This document shows positions 47,101 through 56,900 of a stretch of 64,000 nucleotides of DNA, piece after piece. The notes under the pieces were generated by a model. That model did no database searches, was not told where the DNA came from, and was given only the letters and a program-made list of their open reading frames with translations. The position numbers and the translations under genes are program-made. Numbering within the stretch: the stretch's first letter is position 1; each line of letters starts with the position of its first letter. This DNA is from Spisula solida (taxonomy: Eukaryota > Mollusca > Bivalvia > Venerida > Mactridae): NCBI GenBank assembly GCA_947247005.1, contig OX365948.1, forward strand, positions 56,981,401 to 57,045,400. Direction: 5' to 3'.

Positions 47101-48578
47101 ATACCTGCAGACACCTGTGACAGGAACTCCACAAGGCACTGTGAGTAGCGTGAAACCTGGTATGCATCCACAAACCCCCGACAATGGAACACCACAAGGA
47201 GCAGGGGGTAGTGTGAAACCTGGCACCCATCCACAGAATGTCAGCAATGGATCATCACAAGGGACTGGGGATGCGAGTAGTGTCAAACCTGTCACAATAG
47301 GAGCACAGGGGAGTAATTGTGATAACAAATCGGTAATTATGACATTTTGTAATTATGCACATAAATTAGACATGAAATGCATTGTTTGGTTGGTCCAACG
47401 TACTAGCGACTGCATTCAGTCTTTTATGGATTATTCTGACACAAGGTCATCAGTTCTGATCATTACCATTGTAACCAGGTTTTTTGTTAGTTTGGTCCCC
47501 ATCTTTACAGTAAAGATCCCGAAGTACTGCATGATTGGGACAGGGAACCAGACTAGGTATGTGTGTCATAGCATTGTACCGTAAATGCACACATACAAGA
47601 CGACCTGGCAAATATGACGATCTATTAAAAACTTCCTATTTTCATGTCCATTGTTTCAGTGCATCTAGTTTTAATTGATCTATTCATCTATCTATTTGCA
47701 GGTCTCTGCTACAGTAGGGCCACCACAGGGGAGTAATGTAAAACCTGCAAATAATTCGGTAATTATTGTGTTCTTTCTGTTATTGTTTGTATGTAGGAGC
47801 TTATACATTCATGTGACAAGTTTGGCAACAGACCATTCTACTTTATTAATTACGCCAAACGTAACTTCATCTTTTATGACGTCATAACCCATGTGGTCCT
47901 TTGTTTATAATTATTCCTGATGAAGATTTGAGAATATAGTCGAAACGTTGAATAATTCTGGAGTTTGTCTTGTTTTATTTAATTTATGTTATAGTTTGAA
48001 CATATTAAGTAAATTTTAATGATTAAAAAGGGCGGAGCGAACGAAGTGAAGCGAGTCCTTTTTAGTCATTAAAATTAACTTAATATGTTCTAACTAACTT
48101 AGAATATAACATTCTACATTCTGATTGGCCGATAGAAATTAGCGCCAACGCATGACGTCAAGTCTGTGAAGAGAAAATTTTAATGATTAAATTTTCATTT
48201 AACCGCCAAAAGTCGGCGTTTTCATTGGCTCATAATGTAGGTTATATTCTAAGATTAATTACTCTTCAAATTCCGCTTAGCAGACATAATAAGAGGGAAA
48301 GGTGTACAATTACTGTATTGAGTGCTATATTAAATGCAATCAGGTAAATTGAGATTTTAGAATAACACTAATGTACAAATATATATTATATACGTGTGTT
48401 TAAGATGGATACATCCTTTCTTTTCTACAATGTACATAACGTTATACCTGTTGTCTCCGCACATTTTTAATGGATTGTCATTTTTTACATTTTTCAGTTT
48501 CTGAAAGTACTACTTTCCTTAGAAACCGGAGGTGCGAATACAAATATGAGCTTCTCCTTAGAACAGAAATTGCCATGA
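26097..48578 (+). CDS. Gene 1: secreted CTLD-trefoil protein with mucin-like tail
   Basis: Nine exons: 26097-26145, 34901-35197, 35893-36009, 36472-36648, 37545-37597, 38376-38438, 47111-47332, 47702-47758, 48498-48578. The sum is 1116 bp, 372 codons with the stop, in frame throughout; the first four introns are phase 1 and the rest phase 0. Residues 1-16 plus the exon junction form a signal peptide (MNVSIFIGIVVAIFQT, then VNGQGGPC). Residues 18-115 are the N-terminal CTLD half (WYQMENACK, NGRLVWL, ATGLLSS). Residues 117-154 are a trefoil (GCCWKNKGQCQYP). Residues 156-213 are the C-terminal CTLD half (RQCVGFQL, GQWVTYDC, VFVCEY). The remainder is Pro/Gly/Ser/Thr-rich linker with three SVKP repeats. 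It lacks EPN and WND motifs. Exons 1-6 are well supported. The 8.7-kb intron before exon 7 and the final exon are less certain, and extra exons could be missed. Confidence 0.62.
26385..26528 (+). mobile_element. tRNA-Leu-like SINE
   Basis: GTGGCCGAGTGGTTAGGGCG (A box), an anticodon arm CCGC-CTTAAAA-GCGG that would read TAA, and GGTTTGAATCCCGG (B box), resembling a Leu tRNA, then about 80 bp of unrelated tail. The class II variable arm is eroded. It lies in intron 1 of gene 1 and is best read as a SINE head. Confidence 0.6.
26685..28414 (+). pseudogene. LINE ORF1, one frameshift
   Basis: RNA-binding chaperone protein of a LINE. The first part (26685-27347) has a predicted helical segment, then MRRNNLIFRGF, HRLGARR, PIIVNFRDF and ARSRLWPRYKDCKK, the pattern of LINE ORF1 RRM-like domains. 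At a run of six A near 27342 the frame ends in TGA and an overlapping frame continues at once (27347-28414) with RSKVGIVYPAKLIID and a long Asn/Thr-rich tail. One missing A explains both, so this copy's ORF1 is broken. Confidence 0.75.
29048..30798 (+). pseudogene. Tc1-like transposase with an intron and a frameshift
   Basis: A DD34E transposase of the Tc1/mariner superfamily. Exon 1 (29048-29325) encodes a helix-turn-helix (MPRLSKDERNQAIGMFAAG, then FGCHHSTISRLVARY) and a GRPR hook (RQRPGRPR). A GTAAGT donor follows, then a 726-bp intron, then TTTTTTCAG, and exon 2 from 30052 in frame (RRIHVNTVRSRL). The catalytic triad is FTDESR, QQDNARPH and SPIEHVWD with 34 residues between the last D and E. 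Near 30660 the frame shifts by one base: the annotated frame hits TAG, while the next frame continues LQELRVAAREEW to a TGA at 30798. It is probably inactive. Confidence 0.82.
29418..30021. mobile_element. MITE family B, copy 1, inside the transposase intron
   Basis: CGGATTTAAAAACGCGACAC at the left and its complement at the right (GTCGCGTTTTTAAATCCG). About 604 bp without coding capacity. A second copy, inverted, is at 51963-52601 in gene 2. The core ATTTAAAAACGC of its ends is shared with the ends of the surrounding Tc1-like element. Confidence 0.85.
34901..35197 (+). CDS. Gene 1 exon 2: N-terminal half of CTLD
   Basis: 297 bp, acceptor TTGTTTAAG, donor GTAAGAC, phase 1 at both ends. Cysteines at GGPC, TPC, TTC and ENACK, then NGRLVWLRED and ATGLLSSPSN, ending FWRNPND. 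Confidence 0.85.
35893..36009 (+). CDS. Gene 1 exon 3: trefoil domain
   Basis: Symmetric phase 1-1 exon of 117 bp between ATTACAG and GTAAGTTC. Six cysteines: LLCDT, RSC, DTC, IGCCW and GQCQYP. Confidence 0.9.
36472..36648 (+). CDS. Gene 1 exon 4: C-terminal half of CTLD
   Basis: 177 bp, acceptor TTTTTACAG, donor GTAAGTATT. STSTERQCVGFQL, GQWVTYDC and VFVCEY mark the C2, C3 and C4 cysteines. It is one codon longer than the gene 2 versions (VIRNAV against VSNAV). Confidence 0.88.
36887..37440. mobile_element. MITE family C, intact copy
   Basis: Starts AAAGGTGCTGCCTCACAG and ends ATGTGAGGCAGTCCCTTT. It is the uninterrupted version (inverted) of the element at 5878-12380 and so shows the pre-insertion state of that site. 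It lies in intron 4 of gene 1. Confidence 0.85.
37545..37597 (+). CDS. Gene 1 exon 5: short linker
   Basis: Completes CEYKCN and encodes SPDWPKTNTTNFMSL, then GTAAGTGG. Equivalent exons at 55469, 57477 and 60214 carry the same KCN...WPxxNxTN pattern. Confidence 0.75.
38376..38438 (+). CDS. Gene 1 exon 6: Pro/Thr linker
   Basis: Between TTATTTCAACAG and GTAATAGG, 21 codons, VPPGATTEPPGNGVKQTD and HHT, phase 0 at both ends. The VP start matches VPTTKKS exons in gene 2. Confidence 0.65.
40098..41788 (+). pseudogene. LINE ORF2 C-terminal remnant in two pieces
   Basis: 40098-40312 reads FKYRILQNIFTTNELRCRWK and a Cys-x-x-Cys (CHVC), typical of the end of a LINE ORF2. 41540-41788 resumes with IVIGYKISNAKYF and LSLIGFCISKAYF. 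About 1.2 kb of unrelated sequence separates them. No RT motifs remain. Confidence 0.55.
40761..41170. repeat. Short terminal-inverted-repeat element
   Basis: ACATATCGATCGGCCGATTA at 40761 and its exact complement ending at 41170 bound about 410 bp of non-coding sequence inside the LINE remnant. Likely a MITE. Confidence 0.65.
43347..43675 (+). mobile_element. tRNA-derived SINE, second type
   Basis: GTGGTCCAGTGGTAAAGGC (A box) and GTGGGTTCGATCCC (B box), then a 250-bp body with CACGTAAAAGAACCAGGGA, ending in an A-rich AAATAAA tail. Confidence 0.75.
45280..45890. repeat. Degenerate repeats
   Basis: Repeated GGCGAATCGGAAAT and ACAAATTGTATATTTTCT blocks at roughly 200-300 bp spacing. No coding value. 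Confidence 0.5.
47111..47332 (+). CDS. Gene 1 exon 7: SVKP repeat linker
   Basis: Acceptor ATACCTGCAG, 74 codons, phase 0. Three copies of a roughly 21-residue unit with GTPQG, SVKPG and HPQ, ending NCDNKS before GTAATTAT. Gene 2 has the same exon with two units (62119-62277); the 63-bp difference is one unit exactly. Confidence 0.7.
47702..47758 (+). CDS. Gene 1 exon 8: short linker
   Basis: Acceptor TATTTGCAG, VSATVGPPQGSNVKPANNS, then GTAATTATTG. If the donor is not used, the frame runs on into VIIVFFLLLFVC, a hydrophobic stretch, and stops at 47885-47887. Confidence 0.65.
47916..47953 (+). other. Hammerhead-like motif, plus strand
   Basis: CCTGATGAAGATT, a loop, then AGTCGAAACGTTGAA, followed 20 bp later by a GTC. 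The stem II pairing is four bases. This resembles the motif at 1626-1652 and may derive from the same class of retroelement. Confidence 0.3.
47997..48257. repeat. Two adjacent fold-back repeats
   Basis: AACATATTAAGTAAATTTTA at 47999 is mirrored by TTAACTTAATATGTT near 48090; then CTTAGAATATAACATTCTAC is mirrored by GTAGGTTATATTCTAAG ending about 48255. MITE-like hairpins; they are absent from the duplicated block at 62.8 kb. Confidence 0.6.
48498..48578 (+). CDS. Gene 1 terminal exon (tentative)
   Basis: A CATTTTTCAG acceptor and 26 codons (FLKVLLSLETGG, ANTNMSF, then EQKLP and TGA), phase 0, fitting the preceding donor. The copy at 63072 keeps the frame with a Ser to Phe change. As the two blocks are recent duplicates, conservation is weak evidence. 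Confidence 0.45.
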   Translation, partial: FLKVLLSLETGGANTNMSFSLEQKLP

Positions 48579-49026
48579 CAACATTGGTTACCAGTAACCA
48601 AAGACACTACATGTATATTAGTGATGAACTGAATTATTTGCTATAGCGCACACAGGATAATGTGATGTTTGCAAACATGAATCTGTTTGGTCAACTGTTG
48701 ATTGGTTTACAAATTAGTAAAGAAAACAGATATAGTTGGTTTTGTACTAAAATCATTACTGACAAATCGTGCACATCTGATTAATCAACCTTTGAGGAAT
48801 ATACCAGCTTTTCATGCCTTTCTCATTATCCGGGGCGCACTATACATATGCTGCGTAGAGGATATTTGTGTTTCGATTAAATATATAAAATATAGTTTAT
48901 ATCTCATCATGTAGTAATATAATTCAATATTTCCCAGAGAACTCCAACGTTCTGATGCAAACATTAAACAAGAGATGTTTATAAACATGTATGCCCCCAT
49001 GGCAGCCCAATAGTCAGAAATGATTC

Positions 49027-49041
49027 AGGTCACAGTGACCT
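49027..49041. promoter_or_regulatory. Estrogen-response-element consensus
   Basis: AGGTCACAGTGACCT is a perfect palindromic ERE, followed by TGACCT as an extra half-site. It is repeated identically at 63607-63621 in the duplicated block, inside a repeat, so it may be incidental. Confidence 0.4.
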
Positions 49042-49687
49042 TGACCTACTGGCCACAAATCAATAGGGGGTCATCTTATGTTGATGACCAACATCCATGT
49101 AAAGTTTAAACATCCTAGGACAAAGCGTTATTGAGTTATTGAAGTGAAATCATTTGGTCTACTGACTGACCAACAGTTTACAGTTCTGTTCAGTTAAAAC
49201 AATGATACAGCAACGTGTTGGCTCCATAGTACAAACTAACACAATGCTATGTGTTTTACATTAAGATTTATATATATACAAGTATAATGGTTTTAACTTA
49301 GAAACAACCTTTAATCATATTACATGTATTTATGTATGAGCTACTATGGAACCAAGATTATTCAATAATTCAGACTCTTCTCTTAAATCTAAATTGCTCC
49401 GTTTTGACCACATTTTCCATCTTAAACTACGAATATATACTATATATTTGAAATAAACGGGGACCCGAAAATATCATCTTGAGGACTTCCTGGTGCAATA
49501 GGTACATCCTGAGCAGGGCATGATACTCAAATCAAATGTAAACGTTTCTACTTTAGTACTTCAAAGATGTATTCTAACACTGTTTAACGGATAAGCGGGA
49601 ATTTATAAAAATGTCATTTACCGGCTAGCTGGATGCGGACTCGTTTTCTCGTTCAGTTATGTGTTGGGCATTGTGCCGTGTAATTAG

Positions 49688-49742
49688 TCCCCTACCGGTT
49701 TTTAACCAGAGGGGACTATAGGTTTGCCCTCCGTCCGTCCGT

Positions 49743-49787
<45 letters not shown>

Positions 49788-50138
49788 AGCCTGTCCGTCA
49801 GTCCATCCGTCAAAAAATCTGGATCCTGACATAACTCAAACAGTTTCCAAGCTAGGTTTATGAAACTTGGTATGTGGATAGGGGACAATAAGGGGATAAT
49901 GTACGTCTAAAAATATTTTGATTTTGACAAATATTGTGGTTGCTATGGCGACAGAGTGAAAATATGCCCAAATCTGGATCCTGCCTTATAACTCATACAG
50001 TTTCCAAGCCAGGTTTATCAAAATTGATATGTGGATAAGGGCCAATAAGGGGATTATGCACGTCTAAAGATATTTTGATTCTGAGGTTGCTATGGCAACA
50101 GAAACATTGAAAATGGCTTCAAACCGGTAGGGGACTTC
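49688..50138. mobile_element. MITE family D with internal microsatellite
   Basis: AGTCCCCTACCGGTTT at the left and AAACCGGTAGGGGACT at the right. The interior has two related halves (GGATCCTGACATAACTCAAA and GGATCCTGCCTTATAACTCA) and a CCGT/CAGT tetranucleotide run at 49727-49811. Confidence 0.82.
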
Positions 50139-50164
50139 TGTATTGCTTGCAATTCTTAATTACT

Positions 50165-50863
50165 TGTTGTGGTATGTGTTTTTTTATGATTTCTGTACTC
50201 GGCTGGTTAATTTAAGTGCTACCTTCCCTGTCCGATTTTCTATTATCTGTTGGACCAAATACTAGAACAAACCCACCTGTGTTTATTGACGATGTTGTCC
50301 ACTCGATCTTGACAAATGCGATCCGGAAATCACCAGGGTTCGGATAAAGGGCTGACAGTTTTAATTTGAAGTATGTTTGGCTGTAACAAATAGCATCAAA
50401 ATAACCACATGAAGCCAGCCACTTTGGTCTAGAAATTTATAATCTTCCTGCGTCTTGTCGGGGAGTTTGGTTAAGATGCCAAACAAGGCTGAAGAAACCT
50501 GCCATGGAGTCAGTTGCCCGTTCAGGAAGAAAGAAAGGCAGACAAAGGCAGACTAGAATAATATGATTGACGTTAAAAAGATAATAACAAATAGGACAAG
50601 GAGGCAGCATTCAACTGAAACCGTAGAACACGTTTGGCATAATGAACTGTGTACAAATTTCCAGCTCTGCGTGAAGTGGCTACGAAGTTGATAATAACGT
50701 AACTTCCTTATTTGAAGAACTTGTGACGTTACAGCTTTTCGTGTGTAGGGCCTATATATTCTGGGGGACATTATGGCTCGTCAATTGATAGAACAACACT
50801 TGTGTCTGGGTTGGATATCGAAACACTACACTGCTTTGTCCTCTGACAAATTATACTTGAATT
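50165..50863. other. Upstream region of gene 2
   Basis: Contains a short piece of the dispersed repeat (CTCGGCTGGTTAATTTAAGT, TACCTTCCCTGTCCGATTTT at about 50195-50240) and an inverted fragment near 50590. No gene is seen. The promoter of gene 2 should be here, but no core element could be assigned. Confidence 0.45.
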
Positions 50864-50918
50864 ATGTTTATTCCGATATCTCGATCTATTATATTAGTTG
50901 TTCTGATATTTCAAACTG
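50864..50918 (+). CDS. Gene 2 exon 1: signal peptide
   Basis: ATG with eighteen mostly hydrophobic codons, ending in G before GTAAGTAGC, phase 1. Completes V of VTGQGGPC at 52628. Confidence 0.75.
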
Positions 50919-53900
50919 GTAAGTAGCACCAATTTCACTTTCTACGTATAAATATAATGAATAATCCTTGTCTTTTACTTAATAAATTGGCAAACCAATA
51001 TTTTATCATTGACTTCAAACTTAATTTTGTTTTTTATATAAAGACTAATACATTGTCCATGTAATTATTAAAACCTTGGGTACACGTAAACTATTTAAAT
51101 CGTGTCTTGATTTTATATATTAACTTTTAATACGTGTATTAACAATTCTACTATTTTATAAATTATTTTTATTAAGTTAAGATGATGCGCATACTCGTGC
51201 TCCTATGCGCACTCTGTGAGATTTTTACAATTGTATTACGAAAAAAATGGTATATAGATCTACAAGGCAGAAAAAGAAACGTCTTTTATATATACACATG
51301 TAGAGAGTTTATTTTTGCACCTGCTAGAACACAATATCTCTGGACACCATATTTTCAATTCATTTTTGCTGACAAACAGAAACACACTTTATTACTAAGC
51401 ATAACTTAACAGTTGTGATATCATCATAAGATTGCAATTAAACGCCGCCAACGGTTGGTAGACATGTGACCCCTGTTTTTTTCTGGTTTTGACCACAGGT
51501 AACTGTATCATTGATTAAGAGGTTTTTTTACTCTTAATCAATGATACAGTTACCTGTGGTTTTGACTGATTGAGAACAAAACACAGGAAACATACATGCG
51601 CTTGGTGGCAATTGCGGGCTTCAATTAACAGAATTTCCAATATTCGGATAATATTTTTTCGGTACAAAGGGTGTTTTTGTTCGTCAGCAAATAAATATTT
51701 AAAAATGATGCGTAGATAATGAGTAAAATGAATCGAATAATTAAACGCCGCAATGTATATCATAATTAATGTTTATAAAGACATTTCATGTTTTATGCCT
51801 GTGGTTGTATGCAATATTGATCTTATTTAATTGGTAAATAAGGATAGCCAATCATTTTCCCGGTTACTGACAAAGAGTTTAATATGTTGTGATCTGATTG
51901 GTTGTCCTTATCCTTAAGTCAAGAAAGATCAATATTGAATGCCACCCCTGATATATACTTAACGGATTTAAAAACGCGACACTGGGTTATGTTGTTGTGT
52001 AGCAGACAATTCAAGTTTATGCCGGTATTGGAATAGTGCAGATTAAAGGTAAATGTATTGGCGTCATGTTGGTACTAAGATGATAAAAAATGAGATGAGT
52101 ATTAACAAATATATAGTACAATCAACACGTCGATCCAGAAAACAAAAGTCGCATTCTGACCAAAATGTCTTACAGGTTTACCTCCCCTTGACCATAAAAA
52201 CATTATGAGGTCTATGAGAAAACGGTGTATGTTTCCTGCAACAATGTTTCCGTGTCATATAGAAACATTTAAAATAAAAGTTGGATATGTCATTTATTAT
52301 ATTCAATTTAATTAGAACGTGTATATAGAAGTCAGACTAGCCTTACGTAAACATTCGATCTGTTATACAGGCTGGTCATCTTCAACGATAAAACCAATGC
52401 GCTGATAAACATGTTACTTTTGTGTTCTGGACCAATGTCTTATTCGTGCGATACTTTAATTAATACTCTTTGGATTTTATTAAGTTTGGTATCAAAATGA
52501 CGACATTGAATAAGCCTTAACGAATATATACATACATTTTATATGGGAATTTGTTTTCCTAAAATATATCAACATACCCATGTGTCGCGTTTTTAAATCC
52601 GTTAACCATATCTTTAAGCAAACGTAGTGACTGGCCAAGGAGGACCATGTAGAGGGTCCCCATCAAGATGTTACCCCACTGGTGATATCAAAGCTGGCAC
52701 AACATGCATAACCACAGCCGAGATTGGTAATGGTACCAACTGGTATCAGATGGAAAATGTGTGCAAGCATAATAATGGACGACTAGTATGGTTAAGGGAA
52801 GACTTGGACCTTGAACATTTGTTGTATACGAGTGTAAAACATATGCATGTACATGGAGCGCTTGTAGCAACAGGACTTTTGTCATCAACTGCTGATAGCG
52901 CCGGGTTGTTCTGGAGAAATCCCTCTGATTGTAAGTGTATATGCATCATACTAACTAACTTAATTACACGTGTCCGTGTGTCAGTATTAGTATTATGTAA
53001 GATTGTTGTTCAGTGGAATATATTTTGTTGGCTTTAAAATAGTTAAATTTCGCTTGAGTTCAAAGGTATTTAAAAATTCGCATTCTACCTCCCTATAAAA
53101 AATTGTATGACATTGATATTCGAAGTTACAATTAATGAATACGTAGACAGTTAATTAAACATTATTGTCAACAAACAACTGCAATAAAACTGTAATTGAT
53201 ATGGATTCTAACTTGTACTTTATCATGGCTATAGCTTATTGTATTTTAGCTGTAACACTCTTGACGCGATGAATAACATATTGAAAGTGGTTTCAGAGTT
53301 GAATTATGTACGTAAATAAGTAAACGCGGAATAAATAACGCACTGGTTCCTTAACGCCCTTGCTTTACATTCGACCAACTGGCCCTCAACAAGACAAACA
53401 ATTCTACAAATAGCCGTGGCCTATAATCTATATTTATACTTACTGGTGCCGTCAAGTTAAATGTTATTCTGATATCCCATACTCAAACTAGTATTATGCC
53501 TCATATCAGAACAAAACCATCCTAATGGGGCGACTGTTTTTCACGTTGCGTAACATGGTATAAATACAGATTGTAGGCCACGGCTATTCATAAATTGTTT
53601 TTTTTTATAAATGGGTATGCGTAAGAATACTTAACAATGATTACAGATACTACGTTTGAATGTTGTAATACAGTCACCAAGCCATGCTTATATAACAGTA
53701 CATCTGAGACATGCACCGCCACCGGATGTTGCTGGACAAATGGACAATGCCAGTACCCACGTAAGCCAACTTTATATTCCGTATTTTGAACACGTCACAA
53801 CTACAGTTGTTCAGCCATAATACAAAATCCAAGAGACAATCATAATATTGTAAATAAAGGCCTCAAGCCCAAACTACAACCTATCAATATACTAATTAGT

Positions 53901-56900
53901 AATTACATAGTTGGTTACAATTATGTATGTTAATAAATAAGTGATTTGACAATGCCCTGTTTCGGCCTGAAAGTGATATATACGAGGGATGATCCATATA
54001 TAACGAGAACATGCTTATATCTCTGCTGTTACATGTTATTTTCTAACGATATTTTATTAGGTGGCTAATACATATATTAGAAGAAAACGTGCGAAATATT
54101 TTTGAGATATATCGAACAATAAATTATTTGGAACATTTTTGCCGACATATGAAACTGGTAGGTGGAGCAACGTCATTTTTTAACTATGATCTTTTTAACG
54201 ACCACATTCCTAAGGTCTTACTGTATTATATTGGTCTGCTTATTGGAAATGCCACTACATTAGTATGCCAGGTAGTAACCACGTTACAAGGCTGATAATA
54301 AATGGTTATTTAATAATGTTGCATACTTACCTATCCAATTATATTTCTTTTAACGACGTTGGAATGCAATGCTTCTGATCGAACCCCCACATTCACTATG
54401 TAAACAATTAAGCCACAAGAGAGCCATGCTATTTGTTATCACCGTTTAATAGTATTGAACCATGTACATATCCAAATCCTGTTTATTTGCTACCCAAAAG
54501 CACTACTTTGACACTGTTCAAACTATTCCAAGACTTAGTATATCGCTATGCCATATTAGTTGGAAAGACTTTGGTGCGCCAAAGCCTATAATAAACAAAT
54601 CTGTGATAGCGCAATCATAATAACTATTTTTAACATTTACAGAAAATCAAACTCTATCTACGTTCAATGCGAACACGTCCCAGATGAAATTGTCTACTTC
54701 TACAGAGAGACAGTGTGTGGGCTTCCAGCTAAATGCTAACTCCAGTATACATGGACAATGGGTTACCTATGATTGTTTCAAACCAGTTAGTAATGCGGTG
54801 TTTGTCTGCGAGTATAGTAAGTTTATCTATTATAATTCCACCCTATTTAATAGACCAACCGATTTGACATATGTAGCATACGCTTTATTTACACATTCAC
54901 ATTCCGAATGTCTTTTGATACAGGCAGTACTTCGACAGATCCACAGTATTTCAACAATGCAACTTCCGTTGTTCGCAAGAAATCGTACACGTTGACCTAT
55001 TTAGGCTCCAAATAAGTCGTTGACGGGATGTAACAGGTGATTTTGCTCGCAAAAGTCATACAAGTTTATTCATATAGGGTCACAAGAAATAATCCACTGA
55101 TAAGGTGTATACACTGTGTGGTCTAGAGGTGCATGACAACTCCAAAAAGTTTTATTATTTTACTAGTCAGCGGAGCAGTGTCAACCAGCGAAACAGACAC
55201 TTTTTGAGTCACAAACCCTCGATATTCTGCTCCCAATATGTATACACGCCACTCAACCACCCGGCCACGGACAATGGTGTCTATATACCTATAATGTTCA
55301 CAGTATAATTATACTGGTCCCACTGGTCTCATTTTCCGATCAGGAAATGGAATACGTACTGCCAAACCCTCTACAAAATTATCTAGCTTTCCGAAGTATT
55401 ATTTGTTGAAACTCTCAGGTACATGTGTATATATAAATGTATATACATGTATATTTATTGCATTTCAGAATGCAATTCTGCAGTTTGGCCAGAAACAAAC
55501 GTCACTAACTTCATGATTGGAGAACAACTCAACACAACAACACAGGCGCCAGTAAGGTTCTTTTAATTTATATCATTCCAATTGATAAAATAAGTCGACT
55601 TAACCAGAGAATATACATAACAGATAAGGAACTGCCTCAATAACCTACTAGTAGTGTATGTTGTCTCTTACTTAACAGCTTCTTGGCCTTACTTCTAATA
55701 TGGCACCAATTGTGGGCAAATTTATATCTGTTAATGCTTTAGTGATGTTTTAAGTTGAAATTCGTCAAATTTAAGTTACTAAGTATGATAAATTAACAAT
55801 TATTTATTGTAGGTTCCTACTACAAAAAAGTCACAGGAGAGTACCGTCAAGCCTGATAATAATTCGGTAATTATTATCTTCATCTGTATAATTACATTTT
55901 GTGTTCATGGCATTTAAAACGCACTGAACATAGTTTCCATTTTGCTGGGAACTACTGTTTATCAACATACCCTACCCCCTGACCCAAACCGAACATTCTT
56001 TCGTTTGATGGAATACAGTGAGTGTCGTAGCCAATACTAGCAGTACATGTGGATGGAAAAAACATGGTTTTGTTTTAAATGTTGTTACTTTCGGAGGTAC
56101 TGAACGAGTGACTGTGACTTTCCCTACATACGAAAATAATACTTCTCCGCATGTATAAGAATGGTTTGTATGAGTATCAGTATCTGTAATACTTCATGTA
56201 GGTTTCATATTAAAAGCCAGCACTTTAACAATATATAGCTGAGTATATTATTTGACTTGTCGCTAATTAATCATCATGTGATTTCGTTATTGTACCGTAA
56301 AGATATTTTGATTAGTTAACATAACAACTCTGATTGGACAACGGATTATTACGGATATTCAAGGCCATGATTTTATGTTAAATGTGCTAAGCTAAACATG
56401 TAAATAACTTCTTTTAAATATTTAATTATACATGTATTATCAGGGAAGACCATGTAAAGGGGCCCCGCCAAGATGTTACCCTATTGGTTATACCAGAGCT
56501 GGCACAACGTGTATAACCTCAGCAGAGACTGCGAGTGGTTTTAATTGGTACCAGATGGAAGCTATGTGCAAGCAAAATAATGGACGACTTGTATGGTTAA
56601 AGGAAGACTCGGACATTAACCATTTATTGGGCACAAGTGTAAACAGAATACATGTGCACGGTGTACTCATAGCAACTGGACTTTTGGCACCAACAAGACA
56701 GTGTGTGGGCTTCCAGCTGAATGCTAACTCCACCATACATGGACAGTGGTTTACCTATGAGTGTTTCAAACCAGTTAGTAATGCTGTGTTTGTTTGTGAA
56801 TATAGTAAGTATAAAACATCTGTGTATTAAATATACATTTCACCATACTGAATCGACCAGCTGATTTGACCCATGTGGCATCTACGTTCTAAGCGCGTGT

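Larger units (their letters stand above)
48255..49310 (+). repeat. 3' block duplicated at 62826-63890
   Basis: About 1.05 kb nearly identical to 62826-63890, with small indels. It contains the last exon of gene 1 and a dispersed repeat with an estrogen-response-type palindrome. Confidence 0.88.

Noticed and set aside
47117..47584. 155-codon open frame starting in exon 7 of gene 1
   Set aside because: The coding character ends at the GTAATTAT donor; the rest reads into intron. Kept only as a possible retained-intron product.
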